Shown one piece after another: positions 53,284 through 60,593 of a stretch of 64,000 nt of DNA (the stretch's first letter is position 1; each line of letters begins with the position of its first letter). The notes beneath the pieces were generated by a model, which did no database searches, had not been told where the DNA came from, and saw only the letters and a program-made list of their open reading frames with translations. The position numbers and the translations under genes were made by a program. Origin of the DNA: Dietzia sp032248695 (GTDB lineage: Bacteria > Actinomycetota > Actinomycetes > Mycobacteriales > Mycobacteriaceae); contig NZ_JAVHXC010000003.1 of NCBI RefSeq assembly GCF_032248695.1, positions 572,737 to 636,736 on the forward strand, in the 5' to 3' direction.

Positions 53284-53502
53284 CACCTCGAGGACGGGCT
53301 ATCCGAACCGCCCCGCGGCCGGGAAGGCGCGTACGAGCACCCGGCTCTTGAACCGGAACCCGGGTATTGGGCCGGTCGGTGGGCGGAGTTCAAACGACTT
53401 TTCGCCCGCTCATGGCATGAGCATGGCACCAAGGAAGGCGTCGTCATAGGAATGCTGATGGTCATTATCGGCATCGTCTGGAGCGCGCTTGGGTGGGACT
53501 GA
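53251..53502 (+). CDS. Small single-span membrane protein, candidate immunity (copy 1b)
   Basis: 83 aa from GTG 53251 (a GTG at 53239 overlapping the previous stop is possible). N-terminus 'GSRDEDRRRQHLEDGLSEPP' differs from copy 1a; then 'YEHPALEPEPGYWAGRWAEF' and a membrane helix 'GVVIGMLMVIIGIVWSAL' ending GWD. A tandem duplicate of the preceding gene; a 40-bp block at its start recurs after its end. Confidence 0.65.
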   Translation: MGSRDEDRRRQHLEDGLSEPPRGREGAYEHPALEPEPGYWAGRWAEFKRLFARSWHEHGTKEGVVIGMLMVIIGIVWSALGWD

Positions 53503-53537
53503 CAGTGGAGTCTCGTGACGAAGACCGGCGCCGCCAG
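53498..53537 (+). repeat. 40-bp direct repeat, unit 2 (start of a lost copy)
   Basis: Encodes VESRDEDRRRQ from GTG 53505, the N-terminus of the preceding membrane protein, then diverges into sequence running into the alcohol dehydrogenase gene. A truncated third copy. Confidence 0.8.
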
Positions 53538-53591
53538 GAATGGACCCGGCTCGTGAACCGTAGCTCGGTCGTCGAACCAGGCCAGCCTAGA

Positions 53592-54650
53592 TCAGAACGT
53601 CTTGGCGTCGATCACGAACCGGTAGCGCACGTCGGAGCTCACCACGCGGTCCCAGGCCTCGTTGATCTGATCGGCCGAGATGAGTTCGATCTGTGCGGTG
53701 ATCCCGTGCTCGGCGCAGAAGTCCAGCATCTCCTGCGTCTCGGGGATACCGCCGATCATCGAGCCGGTGAGGATCTTGCGGCCGCCGGTCACCGATCCCG
53801 CCCGCAGGGACATCGGCTCGCTCGGGATGCCGATCTCCACCATGGCGCCGCGGGGCTTGAGCATGGCCAGGCAACGGTCCAGGGGCAGGTTGGCGGAGAC
53901 GGTGTTGAGGATGACGTCAAAGCTGCCCCGGAGCGCGCGCAGGTTCTCTTTGCCCTCGTTGCCGGCGGTCGCGTAGTGCTCCACGGCGCCGAACTTCAGC
54001 GAGTCGTCGCGCTTGGAGGTGCTCTGGGACAGCACGGTGACCTCGGCGCCCATGGCCACGGCGAGCTGCACGCCCACGTGCCCGAGCCCGCCCATGCCGA
54101 TCACGGCGACCTTCGTGCCGGGGCCGACGTTCCATTGCCGCAGGGGCGAGTACATGGTGATCCCGGCGCACAGCAGCGGCGCGGCGGCGGCCGGGTCGAG
54201 GCCCTCGGGGACGGAGACGACCATGCGTTCCTCCACCACGATGTGCGTGGAATAGCCGCCGTTGGTGACAGGGCCCTCCGGGTCGCCCTCGGGGAGCGGG
54301 GAGCCGTAGGTCGCGGTGGCCCCGACCTCGCACTCCTGCTCCTGGCCGGCCTCGCAGGCGGAGCACTGGTGGCAGGCGCCGACCAGGCAGCCGACGCCCA
54401 CGCGGTCGCCGACCTTGTGCCGGGTCACCGCGGATCCGACCTCACGGACGATTCCCACGATCTCGTGGCCCGTCGTCACCGGGTAGAGAGTGCGCCCCCA
54501 TTCGCCGCGCGCGTGGTGGATGTCCGAGTGGCAGATGCCGGCGAACTCGATCTCGATGAGCACGTCCTCGGCCCCGGTGTCGCGGCGGCGGATGGTGGTC
54601 TTCTCCAGCGGCGCGTCGGGTGCGACGGCGGTGACGGCGGCGACGTCCAT
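53592..54650 (-). CDS. Zinc-dependent NAD(P) alcohol dehydrogenase (YahK/CAD-like)
   Basis: 352 aa. Catalytic zinc site 'GICHSDIHHARGEWG' and GHE ('TTGHEIVG'), structural zinc cysteines in 'GCLVGACHQCSACEAGQEQE', Rossmann motif 'VIGMGGLGHVGVQLA'. Matches cinnamyl-alcohol-dehydrogenase-like medium-chain enzymes that reduce broad aldehydes with NADPH. GGGAG lies 5 bases before ATG 54650. It sits between the two copies of the WXG cassette, on the other strand, so it separates the duplicated parts. Confidence 0.92.
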   Translation of the reverse strand: MDVAAVTAVAPDAPLEKTTIRRRDTGAEDVLIEIEFAGICHSDIHHARGEWGRTLYPVTTGHEIVGIVREVGSAVTRHKVGDRVGVGCLVGACHQCSACEAGQEQECEVGATATYGSPLPEGDPEGPVTNGGYSTHIVVEERMVVSVPEGLDPAAAAPLLCAGITMYSPLRQWNVGPGTKVAVIGMGGLGHVGVQLAVAMGAEVTVLSQSTSKRDDSLKFGAVEHYATAGNEGKENLRALRGSFDVILNTVSANLPLDRCLAMLKPRGAMVEIGIPSEPMSLRAGSVTGGRKILTGSMIGGIPETQEMLDFCAEHGITAQIELISADQINEAWDRVVSSDVRYRFVIDAKTF

Positions 54651-54756
54651 GTGGTCTCCCGTAGATCGAGGGCAGGGCTGGCGCCACAGTAGCGATCCGG
54701 CGCGGAGCAGGTCGTCTGCCCAGATGAGAGGCGCGAGGATCGACGTGAGAACTCGT

Positions 54757-54799
54757 GGGAACCGTCTTGCGCGCCCGGCCCGTCGTACTGGGTGACGGC
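54757..54799 (+). repeat. 43-bp upstream block, copy 2
   Basis: Partner of 52132-52174 (36/43 identical). It precedes the intact EspC-like gene by 59 bases; both copies are followed by a GACGACGAGGAGTTC leader with the ribosome site. Confidence 0.7.
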
Positions 54800-54858
54800 C
54801 GCTGGGCGGCCGAGATGTGAGAACGACGAGGTTACGACGACGACGACGAGGAGTTCAG

Positions 54859-55167
54859 GTGCCCGACGGGACGATCAGGGCGGATGCCCCGAGGATCGCC
54901 GGGGCGGTCTCCGTGTTCCGCGACGCCGGGGAGATGGCCGGGCGCATCGCGTTCGACGAGGTCGCCGCGAACGTGGGGGAGGGTCTGCCCGGAGGGTCGG
55001 CGATCGCGCAGGCTCTGGACCGGGCCTGCGGCGCGGCAGCGGTGTGCGCCTCGCGGAGTGCCGGGCGGCTCGGTGGCCTGGCGGACTTCGCGCACGAGGC
55101 GCACCGGTTTCTGGAGGCCTCCGATGAGGAGTTCGCGGCCCTACTCGGTTCGGTGGCCGGGCGATGA
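54859..55167 (+). CDS. EspC-like helical protein (ESX/type VII associated)
   Basis: 102 aa from GTG 54859, GAGGAG 5 bases upstream. Entirely helical and Ala/Gly-rich ('RIAGAVSVFRDAGEMAGRIA', 'SAIAQALDRACGAAAVCASR', 'ADFAHEAHRFLEASDEEFAA'), with the size and helix-turn-helix pattern of the EspC/DUF2580 family that partners type VII-secreted proteins. No enzymatic motif. Stop overlaps the WXG gene start by ATGA, so partner proteins are made in a fixed ratio. A deleted remnant of the same gene is at 52245. Confidence 0.6.
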   Translation: MPDGTIRADAPRIAGAVSVFRDAGEMAGRIAFDEVAANVGEGLPGGSAIAQALDRACGAAAVCASRSAGRLGGLADFAHEAHRFLEASDEEFAALLGSVAGR

Positions 55168-56141
55168 GTCACGCGGTGGGGGACCTCGTCCGGTGGAACC
55201 CCGGGGCGCTTCTGGCGGCGGGAGAGACGGTGTCGGAGAGGGTGTCCGCGGCCGACGGGGCCCGCCGGGTTCTGGAGGACGGGGCCGGGCTGCTGGACGA
55301 GGGGTGGGTGGGACAGTCCGCCGACGCGGTTCTCGATGCGGTGGAGAACGAGAAGAGGCACGTCGCGGCGCTCGCGATGGGACTCGAGGACCTCGAGGAC
55401 GCGTTGCGGCGGGCCGCCGAAGCGCTGCGCTCCGCGCTCGCGACGCTGCAGGACCGGCTCGCCGACGCGGAGGCTGTCGGCCTTCGGGTAATCGGCGACT
55501 CGCTGACCTGGGCCGAACGCCGCGGCGACTCGGATCAGGCGACTCTGGACCTTCACGCCGAGGCGATCAGTGGCGCGATCGAGACGGTGCGTTCGCTCGA
55601 CGAGCACTACGCGAGGGAGATCGACGAGATCGCGGGCGCACTCCACTACGCGATCCCGCCGGCGGTCGACCGCTCGCCCATCCCCGGCCCGGACGATCCG
55701 TGGCCGGGCCGAGGCGTGGACGCCATGACGGGCGCGATGTCCGAAGCGCTGCCGAAGCGGGCTGACGAGTTGGATCCGGCGACCCGGGGCAGGCACGTGA
55801 GGAACCCCGCCCCCGATGAATTCGGGCGACCGGCAGCCACCGGACTTCGGTTGCTCGGAAAGGTCGCCGGCCCGTTAGGTGGCGGACTCACGGTGTACGA
55901 CGGACTGAAGGCGCATGCCGAGGGCAAGACGTCGACCGCGGAGGCGGTGGCGGAGACAACTGGGGCGCTCGGAGGCGGGATGCTCGGCGGGGCTGCGGCC
56001 GGCGCGGTTGCCGGGACGATGTTCGGGCCGCTGGGCACGTTCATCGGGGCGGGGATAGGTGCCGCAGTGGGGACCTACCTGGGTCAGAAGACGGGCGATC
56101 TGGTGCACGAGAAATTATCCGATGACCATGCGAACAGGTGA
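55164..56141 (+). CDS. WXG-motif protein with C-terminal glycine-zipper membrane region
   Basis: 325 aa. Residues about 1-115 are a helical WXG-type domain: 'LLDEGWVGQSADAVLDAVE' carries W-x-G in the turn between two helices. The middle has 'AERRGDSDQATLDLHAEAIS' and a linker 'PGPDDPWPGRGVDAMTGAM'. The last about 75 residues are a Gly/Ala-rich hydrophobic region with spaced glycines ('GGGMLGGAAAGAVAGTMFG', 'GTFIGAGIGAAVGTYLGQ'), fit to form a membrane hairpin. Plausibly a type VII-exported protein that inserts in membranes; function unproven. Confidence 0.65.
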   Translation: MSHAVGDLVRWNPGALLAAGETVSERVSAADGARRVLEDGAGLLDEGWVGQSADAVLDAVENEKRHVAALAMGLEDLEDALRRAAEALRSALATLQDRLADAEAVGLRVIGDSLTWAERRGDSDQATLDLHAEAISGAIETVRSLDEHYAREIDEIAGALHYAIPPAVDRSPIPGPDDPWPGRGVDAMTGAMSEALPKRADELDPATRGRHVRNPAPDEFGRPAATGLRLLGKVAGPLGGGLTVYDGLKAHAEGKTSTAEAVAETTGALGGGMLGGAAAGAVAGTMFGPLGTFIGAGIGAAVGTYLGQKTGDLVHEKLSDDHANR

Positions 56142-56142
56142 G

Positions 56143-56373
56143 ATGACCATGCGACATTACGACGAGCACCACGAGCCGCAGCGGGACCGGGAGGGCGCAT
56201 ACGAGTACCCCGCCCTCGAACCCGAACCAGGTTATTGGGCGGGTCGCTGGGCGGAGTTCAAGCGCTTGTTCGCCCAGTCCTGGAACAACGGGTATGTCAA
56301 GGAGACGGTCATCCTCTGCGCTGTGGTCTGGGTGGTGACGGTGTTCGGGATGGCGTTTCTCGGCTGGCGCTGA
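56143..56373 (+). CDS. Small single-span membrane protein, candidate immunity (copy 2)
   Basis: 76 aa, one base after the WXG gene stop; the same spacing and length as the copy at 53018. Cytoplasmic 'YEYPALEPEPGYWAGRWAEF' then one helix 'ETVILCAVVWVVTVFGMAFL' ending GWR. ATG 56143 is used because it aligns with the paralog start; ATG 56149 is also possible. Constant position behind a putative membrane-active protein suggests an immunity or partner protein. Confidence 0.7.
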   Translation: MTMRHYDEHHEPQRDREGAYEYPALEPEPGYWAGRWAEFKRLFAQSWNNGYVKETVILCAVVWVVTVFGMAFLGWR

Positions 56374-56399
56374 GACGAACTCCCGTCCGTCGGTAACCC

Positions 56400-56413
56400 C
56401 TGACGGACGTCAG
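56400..56413. promoter_or_regulatory. CTGACG-N2-CGTCAG palindrome upstream of acyl-CoA ligase
   Basis: 6-bp perfect inverted arms around GA, ending 51 bases before the ligase ATG. Same TGAC..GTCA core as at 39215 and 8264. Confidence 0.5.
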
Positions 56414-56423
56414 CCCACGTGTC

Positions 56424-56439
56424 TATGATCCAGATCACA
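56424..56439. promoter_or_regulatory. CRP/GlxR-like site upstream of acyl-CoA ligase
   Basis: TATGATCCAGATCACA differs from TGTGA-N6-TCACA by one base. It ends 25 bases before the ATG, a position that could overlap the promoter and repress. Confidence 0.45.
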
Positions 56440-56464
56440 CTCACGTCTGTGAAGGAAAACCCAC

Positions 56465-58069
56465 ATGGCTGACACCGTCCGCGAACAACTCCGCCGCCAC
56501 GCCGACTCGGACTCCATCGCGATCCGCTACGAGGACACCTCGATCACCTGGCGCGACTACCTCGCCGGCGCCGACGCACGGGCGGGCGCGGTCACCGCGA
56601 TGCTGGACCCCGACCGCCCCCTCCACGTCGCGACGCTGCTGGAGAACACGCCGGAGATGCTCTACGCGCTGGCGGCCGGAGCGGCGGGCGGTTACGTCAC
56701 CGTCGGCCTCAACGCCACCCGTCGCGGCGAAGGCCTCGCCCGTGACATCCGCAAGTCCGAGTGCCAGGTCATCCTCACCGACTCCGAGCTCAAGCACCTG
56801 CTGGACGGCCTCGACCTGGGGCAGGTCAGCGTGATCGACACCGACTCCGACGAGTGGGTGGCCCTGGTGGCGGCCTCGTCGGCGCCGCAGGACCCGCCCC
56901 CGGCCGAGGCGATGGACCCGTTCATGCTCATCTTCACCTCCGGCACCTCGGGCGACCCGAAGGCGGTGCAGGTCGGCAACTTCACCGTGACGATGTCCGG
57001 CGAGAACCTCGCCCAGAACTTCGGCCTGACCCCGGACGACGTCGCGTATCTGTCCATGCCGCTGTTCCACTCCAACGCCATCATGGGCGGCTTCTCCCCG
57101 GCCATCGCGGCGGGCGCGACCATGGCGCTGGCCCGCCGCTTCAGCGCGTCCCGCTTCGGCGACGACATCCGCCGCTACGGCGTCACCTACATGAACTACG
57201 TCGGCAAGCCGCTGGCCTACATCCTCGACACCCCGGCGCGCCCGGACGACGCGCAGACCACCCTGCGCGCGGCCTTCGGCAACGAGGCGGCCGCCAAGGA
57301 CATCCCGGCGTTCGCCGAGCGCTTCGGCTGCCGCGTCTGGGACGCCTACGGCTCCACGGAACTGGCGATCATCATCACGCGGACCGAGGAGTCGCCGCTC
57401 GAGTCGATCGGGGTGCCGTTCCCGGGGGTCGCCGTGTACGACCCCGTCACCGGCCGGGAGTGTCCGCGCGCGGTCTACGACGACGACGGCAAGGTGGTCA
57501 ACCTCGACGAGTGTGTGGGCGAACTCGTCAACACCGAAGGGGCGGGGTTCTTCGCCGGCTACTACAACGACGACAAGTCGACCTCGGACCGGATGAGGGA
57601 CGGGATGTACTGGTCGGGCGACCTGGCCTACCGCGACGCGGACGGCTTCATCTACATGGCCGGCCGCAGCGGGGACTGGCTGCGCGTCGACGGCGAGAAC
57701 ATGGCCACCGGCATCGTCGAGGAGATCCTGCTCCGCCACCCGGCGGTGTCCCGGGTCGCGGTCTACGGTCTGCCCGACCCGCGCGGGGTGGGCGACCAGC
57801 TCGCCGCGGCGATCGTCCCGCGCCACGACTCGACGCTCGACCCGGCCGGGCTGGAGGAGTTCCTCGCCGCGCAGCCGGACCTCTCGCCCAAGGCGTGGCC
57901 GCGGTGGGTGCGGATCGCCTCGGAACTGCCGACCACGGCCACCAACAAGATCCTCAAGCGCGAGCTCATCCGGCAGGGCGTGGGGGCCGCCACCGAGGGC
58001 ACGGACACCTGGTGGGAGCGCGCCGAGCGGGGCACCGCGTACTCGGAGCTCGCCGGGGCGGGCGTGTAG
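56465..58069 (+). CDS. Acyl-CoA synthetase (FadD17-like AMP-forming ligase)
   Basis: 534 aa. 'LIFTSGTSGDPKAVQVG' AMP-binding motif (about residues 160-176), 'YGSTELAI', 'YWSGDLAYRDADGFIYMAGR' and catalytic Lys in 'TATNKILKREL'. Activates an organic or fatty acid to its CoA thioester. GAAGG lies before the ATG. It leads an operon with an LLM oxidoreductase 5 bases downstream. The promoter region holds both a TGACG/CGTCA palindrome and a CRP-like site, suggesting lipid and carbon-source control. Confidence 0.92.
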   Translation: MADTVREQLRRHADSDSIAIRYEDTSITWRDYLAGADARAGAVTAMLDPDRPLHVATLLENTPEMLYALAAGAAGGYVTVGLNATRRGEGLARDIRKSECQVILTDSELKHLLDGLDLGQVSVIDTDSDEWVALVAASSAPQDPPPAEAMDPFMLIFTSGTSGDPKAVQVGNFTVTMSGENLAQNFGLTPDDVAYLSMPLFHSNAIMGGFSPAIAAGATMALARRFSASRFGDDIRRYGVTYMNYVGKPLAYILDTPARPDDAQTTLRAAFGNEAAAKDIPAFAERFGCRVWDAYGSTELAIIITRTEESPLESIGVPFPGVAVYDPVTGRECPRAVYDDDGKVVNLDECVGELVNTEGAGFFAGYYNDDKSTSDRMRDGMYWSGDLAYRDADGFIYMAGRSGDWLRVDGENMATGIVEEILLRHPAVSRVAVYGLPDPRGVGDQLAAAIVPRHDSTLDPAGLEEFLAAQPDLSPKAWPRWVRIASELPTTATNKILKRELIRQGVGAATEGTDTWWERAERGTAYSELAGAGV

Positions 58070-58074
58070 GCCGC

Positions 58075-59097
58075 ATGGTCCACGTCGTCACCCGGTTCGA
58101 CTTCCGCGCGCCCGGCGCCGGCCCCGAGGAGCGCCGGGACCGGTACCGGGCGGCCCTCGAGATGGCCCGGTACGCCGAGGAGAGCGGCCACGACGCGGTC
58201 AACCTGTCCGAGCACCACGCCTCGGAGGACGGCTACCTGCCGTCGCCGCTCATCGCGGCGTCGGCGGTCGCGGCGGTCACGAGCCGGATCCCCATCACGG
58301 TCTGGGCGATCATCGCGCCGCTGTACGACCCTGTCCGCCTGGCGGAGGACATCTCGGTGCTCGACCACATCGCCTCCGGACGGGTGAGCTTCACGTTCGG
58401 CCTCGGCTACCGGCCCGTCGAGTACGCCCTGCACTCCCGCGACTGGCGCAACCGCGGCGCCCGTCTCGACGCGCAGCTGCAGACGATGCTCGCCGCATGG
58501 CGGGGCGAGGCCGTCGGCGACGTCCCGGTGGACGGCTCCCCGCGGTCCTCGCCCACCCCGAGACCGTTCTCCGCTCCCCACCCCCTGATCTTCCTCGGTG
58601 GCGGGGGCGCGGCCGCACGGCGGGCCGGGCGTCTCGGCATGCACTACCAGCCGCAGCTCGACGATCCCGAGCTCACCGCGCTCTACCGGGCGGAATGCCT
58701 CGCCCACGGGCACCGGCCGGGCCTCGTCGTCGCCCCCGTACCCGGCCCCGCCACGGTGTTCTGCGCCGACGACCCCGACGAGTTCTGGGCGCGCCACGGC
58801 CACCACCTGCTCGCCGACGCCGAGGGCTACCGCGCGTGGCAACCCGGCGGCGCGCGGCCCGGCGCGCGAGCCCCCGGGACGCGCAGCTCCTTCGTCCACT
58901 CCGACGCCCGCACCGTCGACGAGCTCCGCGAGGAGGGCGTCTACGTCGTGGCGCCCCCCGACCAACTCGTCCGGCTCGTGCGCGACGGCGACCTGCGGCT
59001 CATCACCAACCACCCGCTGTGCGGCGGCATCCCCCTCGAGGTCGGGTGGGAATCGCTGCGGCTCATCGGCGAGCGCGTCCTGCCGGAGATCCGGTGA
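58075..59097 (+). CDS. LLM-class flavin-dependent oxidoreductase
   Basis: 340 aa. Luciferase-like barrel: 'YAEESGHDAVNLSEHHASED', 'ITVWAIIAPLYDPVRLAEDI', 'GRVSFTFGLGYRPVEY', and 'PLIFLGGGGAAARRAGRLG'. Uses FMN or F420 to oxidise or reduce an organic substrate. Co-transcribed with the acyl-CoA ligase, so the substrate may be a CoA ester made by it. A Pro/Arg/Gly insertion ('QPGGARPGARAPGTR') is unusual for the fold. Confidence 0.88.
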   Translation: MVHVVTRFDFRAPGAGPEERRDRYRAALEMARYAEESGHDAVNLSEHHASEDGYLPSPLIAASAVAAVTSRIPITVWAIIAPLYDPVRLAEDISVLDHIASGRVSFTFGLGYRPVEYALHSRDWRNRGARLDAQLQTMLAAWRGEAVGDVPVDGSPRSSPTPRPFSAPHPLIFLGGGGAAARRAGRLGMHYQPQLDDPELTALYRAECLAHGHRPGLVVAPVPGPATVFCADDPDEFWARHGHHLLADAEGYRAWQPGGARPGARAPGTRSSFVHSDARTVDELREEGVYVVAPPDQLVRLVRDGDLRLITNHPLCGGIPLEVGWESLRLIGERVLPEIR

Positions 59098-59126
59098 GCG
59101 CGCGGCCGCGCCCGTAGTCTCGGCTG

Positions 59127-59543
59127 ATGAGCACCGCGCCCGCCCGCTCCCTGTCCGCCCGCCCCCTGTCCGCCCGCTCCCGGACCGTCGGCTACTGGGC
59201 GATGCCCACCGCCCTCGCCGCGATGGGGGTGCTGCACTTCGTCACACCGCGGCCGTTCGACGGGCTCATCCCGCCGGAGCTGCCCGGCAGCCGCCGCGCG
59301 TGGACGTACGGTTCGGGCGTCGCGGAGCTCGCGGTCGCCAGCCTGCTCGCCGTCCCGCGCACGCGTCGGCTGGGCGGCGCCGCCGCGACCGCACTGTTCG
59401 TCGGCGTCTTCCCCGGCAACCTGCAGATGATCCGCGCCTGGCGCCGCAAGCCCGTGTGGCCGTACCAGGTCATCGCGTGGGGACGGCTGCCCCTGCAGGT
59501 GCCGATGATCGTCGCCGCCGACCGCATCCGCCGCGGCGCCTGA
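59127..59543 (+). CDS. DoxX-like membrane protein
   Basis: 138 aa. 'GVLHFVTPRPFDGLIPPELPG' then 'RRAWTYGSGVAELAVASLLA' is the DoxX/DUF4267-like pattern, with four hydrophobic segments. Such proteins are small integral membrane proteins of the thiosulfate:quinone oxidoreductase-related DoxX family; specific function unknown. A Ser/Arg/Pro start precedes the first span. It follows the LLM gene by 29 bases and may belong to the same transcript. Confidence 0.8.
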   Translation: MSTAPARSLSARPLSARSRTVGYWAMPTALAAMGVLHFVTPRPFDGLIPPELPGSRRAWTYGSGVAELAVASLLAVPRTRRLGGAAATALFVGVFPGNLQMIRAWRRKPVWPYQVIAWGRLPLQVPMIVAADRIRRGA

Positions 59544-59549
59544 CGCGAC

Positions 59550-60593
59550 CTACGCCTCGCGCTTCTCCCACGCGGCCCCGTCCTCCCATGCCGCCCCGTC
59601 CTCCCACGCGCTGATGCGCGCGAGGGCGTCGCGCGAGACGTCGGCCGGCGCGAAAGACGACTCGATCGACGTCCGCGCGACCTTGACGAGCAGCCCCTCG
59701 GGCACGCCCATCCGCTCGTGGGCGGCCACGTATTCGTCCACCACGTCCACTCCGAACAGCAGCGGGTCGTCCGCGCCGATCGAGCACCGCACGCCGGCCG
59801 CGAGCAGCGCGGGCAGGGGATGCTCCTCGAGCGAGGGGCTCACGCCCAGCACGACGTTCGACGTGGGACACACGTCGAGGCACGTGCCCCGCTCGGCGAG
59901 CAGCTCGAGGACACGAGGGTCCTCCACCGCGCGCACGCCGTGTTGGATCCGGTCCACGCCCAGCTCGACGGCCGCCCGTACCTCGTCAGGACCGCCCAGC
60001 TCACCGGAGTGCGGCACCACGCCGAGGCCCGCGTCGCGCGCGATCGCGAACGCCTCCGCCGCCGCGGCGACTGAACTGTCCCGCTCGTCGGCGACCAACC
60101 CCACCGCCACGACGCCCCGGTCGGCGAACCGCGCGGCCAACCGGGCCGCCTCCACGGCGTGATCCGGCCCGGCACCGCGGTCGATGCTCACGATCGCCCC
60201 GGTCCACACACCGTGACGCCGCCCCGCCTCGGCCATGACGGGCAGCTGGAACTCGAGGGCCTCCTCGGCCGAACCGAACGCCACGGCCTTCTCGGGGATC
60301 GAGGCGAACTCGAGCGCCACGACGCCCTGCGCGGCGGCATCGGCGATGACCTCGTCGAGCAGCCGCTCGACCCGTTCCGGGGTGCGCAGGAGACCGATGA
60401 GCAGGCCGTACGCGTCGAGGAACCGCGTGAAATCCGGGTAGTCGACCAGCGGCGGAACCTCCAGCCCGTCCTCGGCGCACCACTGCCGCAGGGTCGCCTC
60501 GCGCATCGCCGCCTCGAGGTGGACGTGCAGGTGCGCCTTGGGCAGCGCGGTGACGCTGCGGCGGAGGTCGGCGCGGCGGGCGGCGTCGCTCAT
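59550..60593 (-). CDS. Adenosine deaminase
   Basis: 347 aa. Metal-binding 'KAHLHVHLEAAM' (His23 and His25), catalytic region 'GVVPHSGELGG', and 'RCSIGADDPLLFG' with the Asp ligands. Deaminates adenosine (or a related aminopurine) to inosine; the SGE-for-AGE change in the catalytic loop and HLEAA for HLNG are seen in diverged bacterial forms, so the true substrate may differ. The C-terminal end repeats WEDGAA twice. Its ATG overlaps the symporter stop by ATGA. Confidence 0.88.
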   Translation of the reverse strand: MSDAARRADLRRSVTALPKAHLHVHLEAAMREATLRQWCAEDGLEVPPLVDYPDFTRFLDAYGLLIGLLRTPERVERLLDEVIADAAAQGVVALEFASIPEKAVAFGSAEEALEFQLPVMAEAGRRHGVWTGAIVSIDRGAGPDHAVEAARLAARFADRGVVAVGLVADERDSSVAAAAEAFAIARDAGLGVVPHSGELGGPDEVRAAVELGVDRIQHGVRAVEDPRVLELLAERGTCLDVCPTSNVVLGVSPSLEEHPLPALLAAGVRCSIGADDPLLFGVDVVDEYVAAHERMGVPEGLLVKVARTSIESSFAPADVSRDALARISAWEDGAAWEDGAAWEKREA

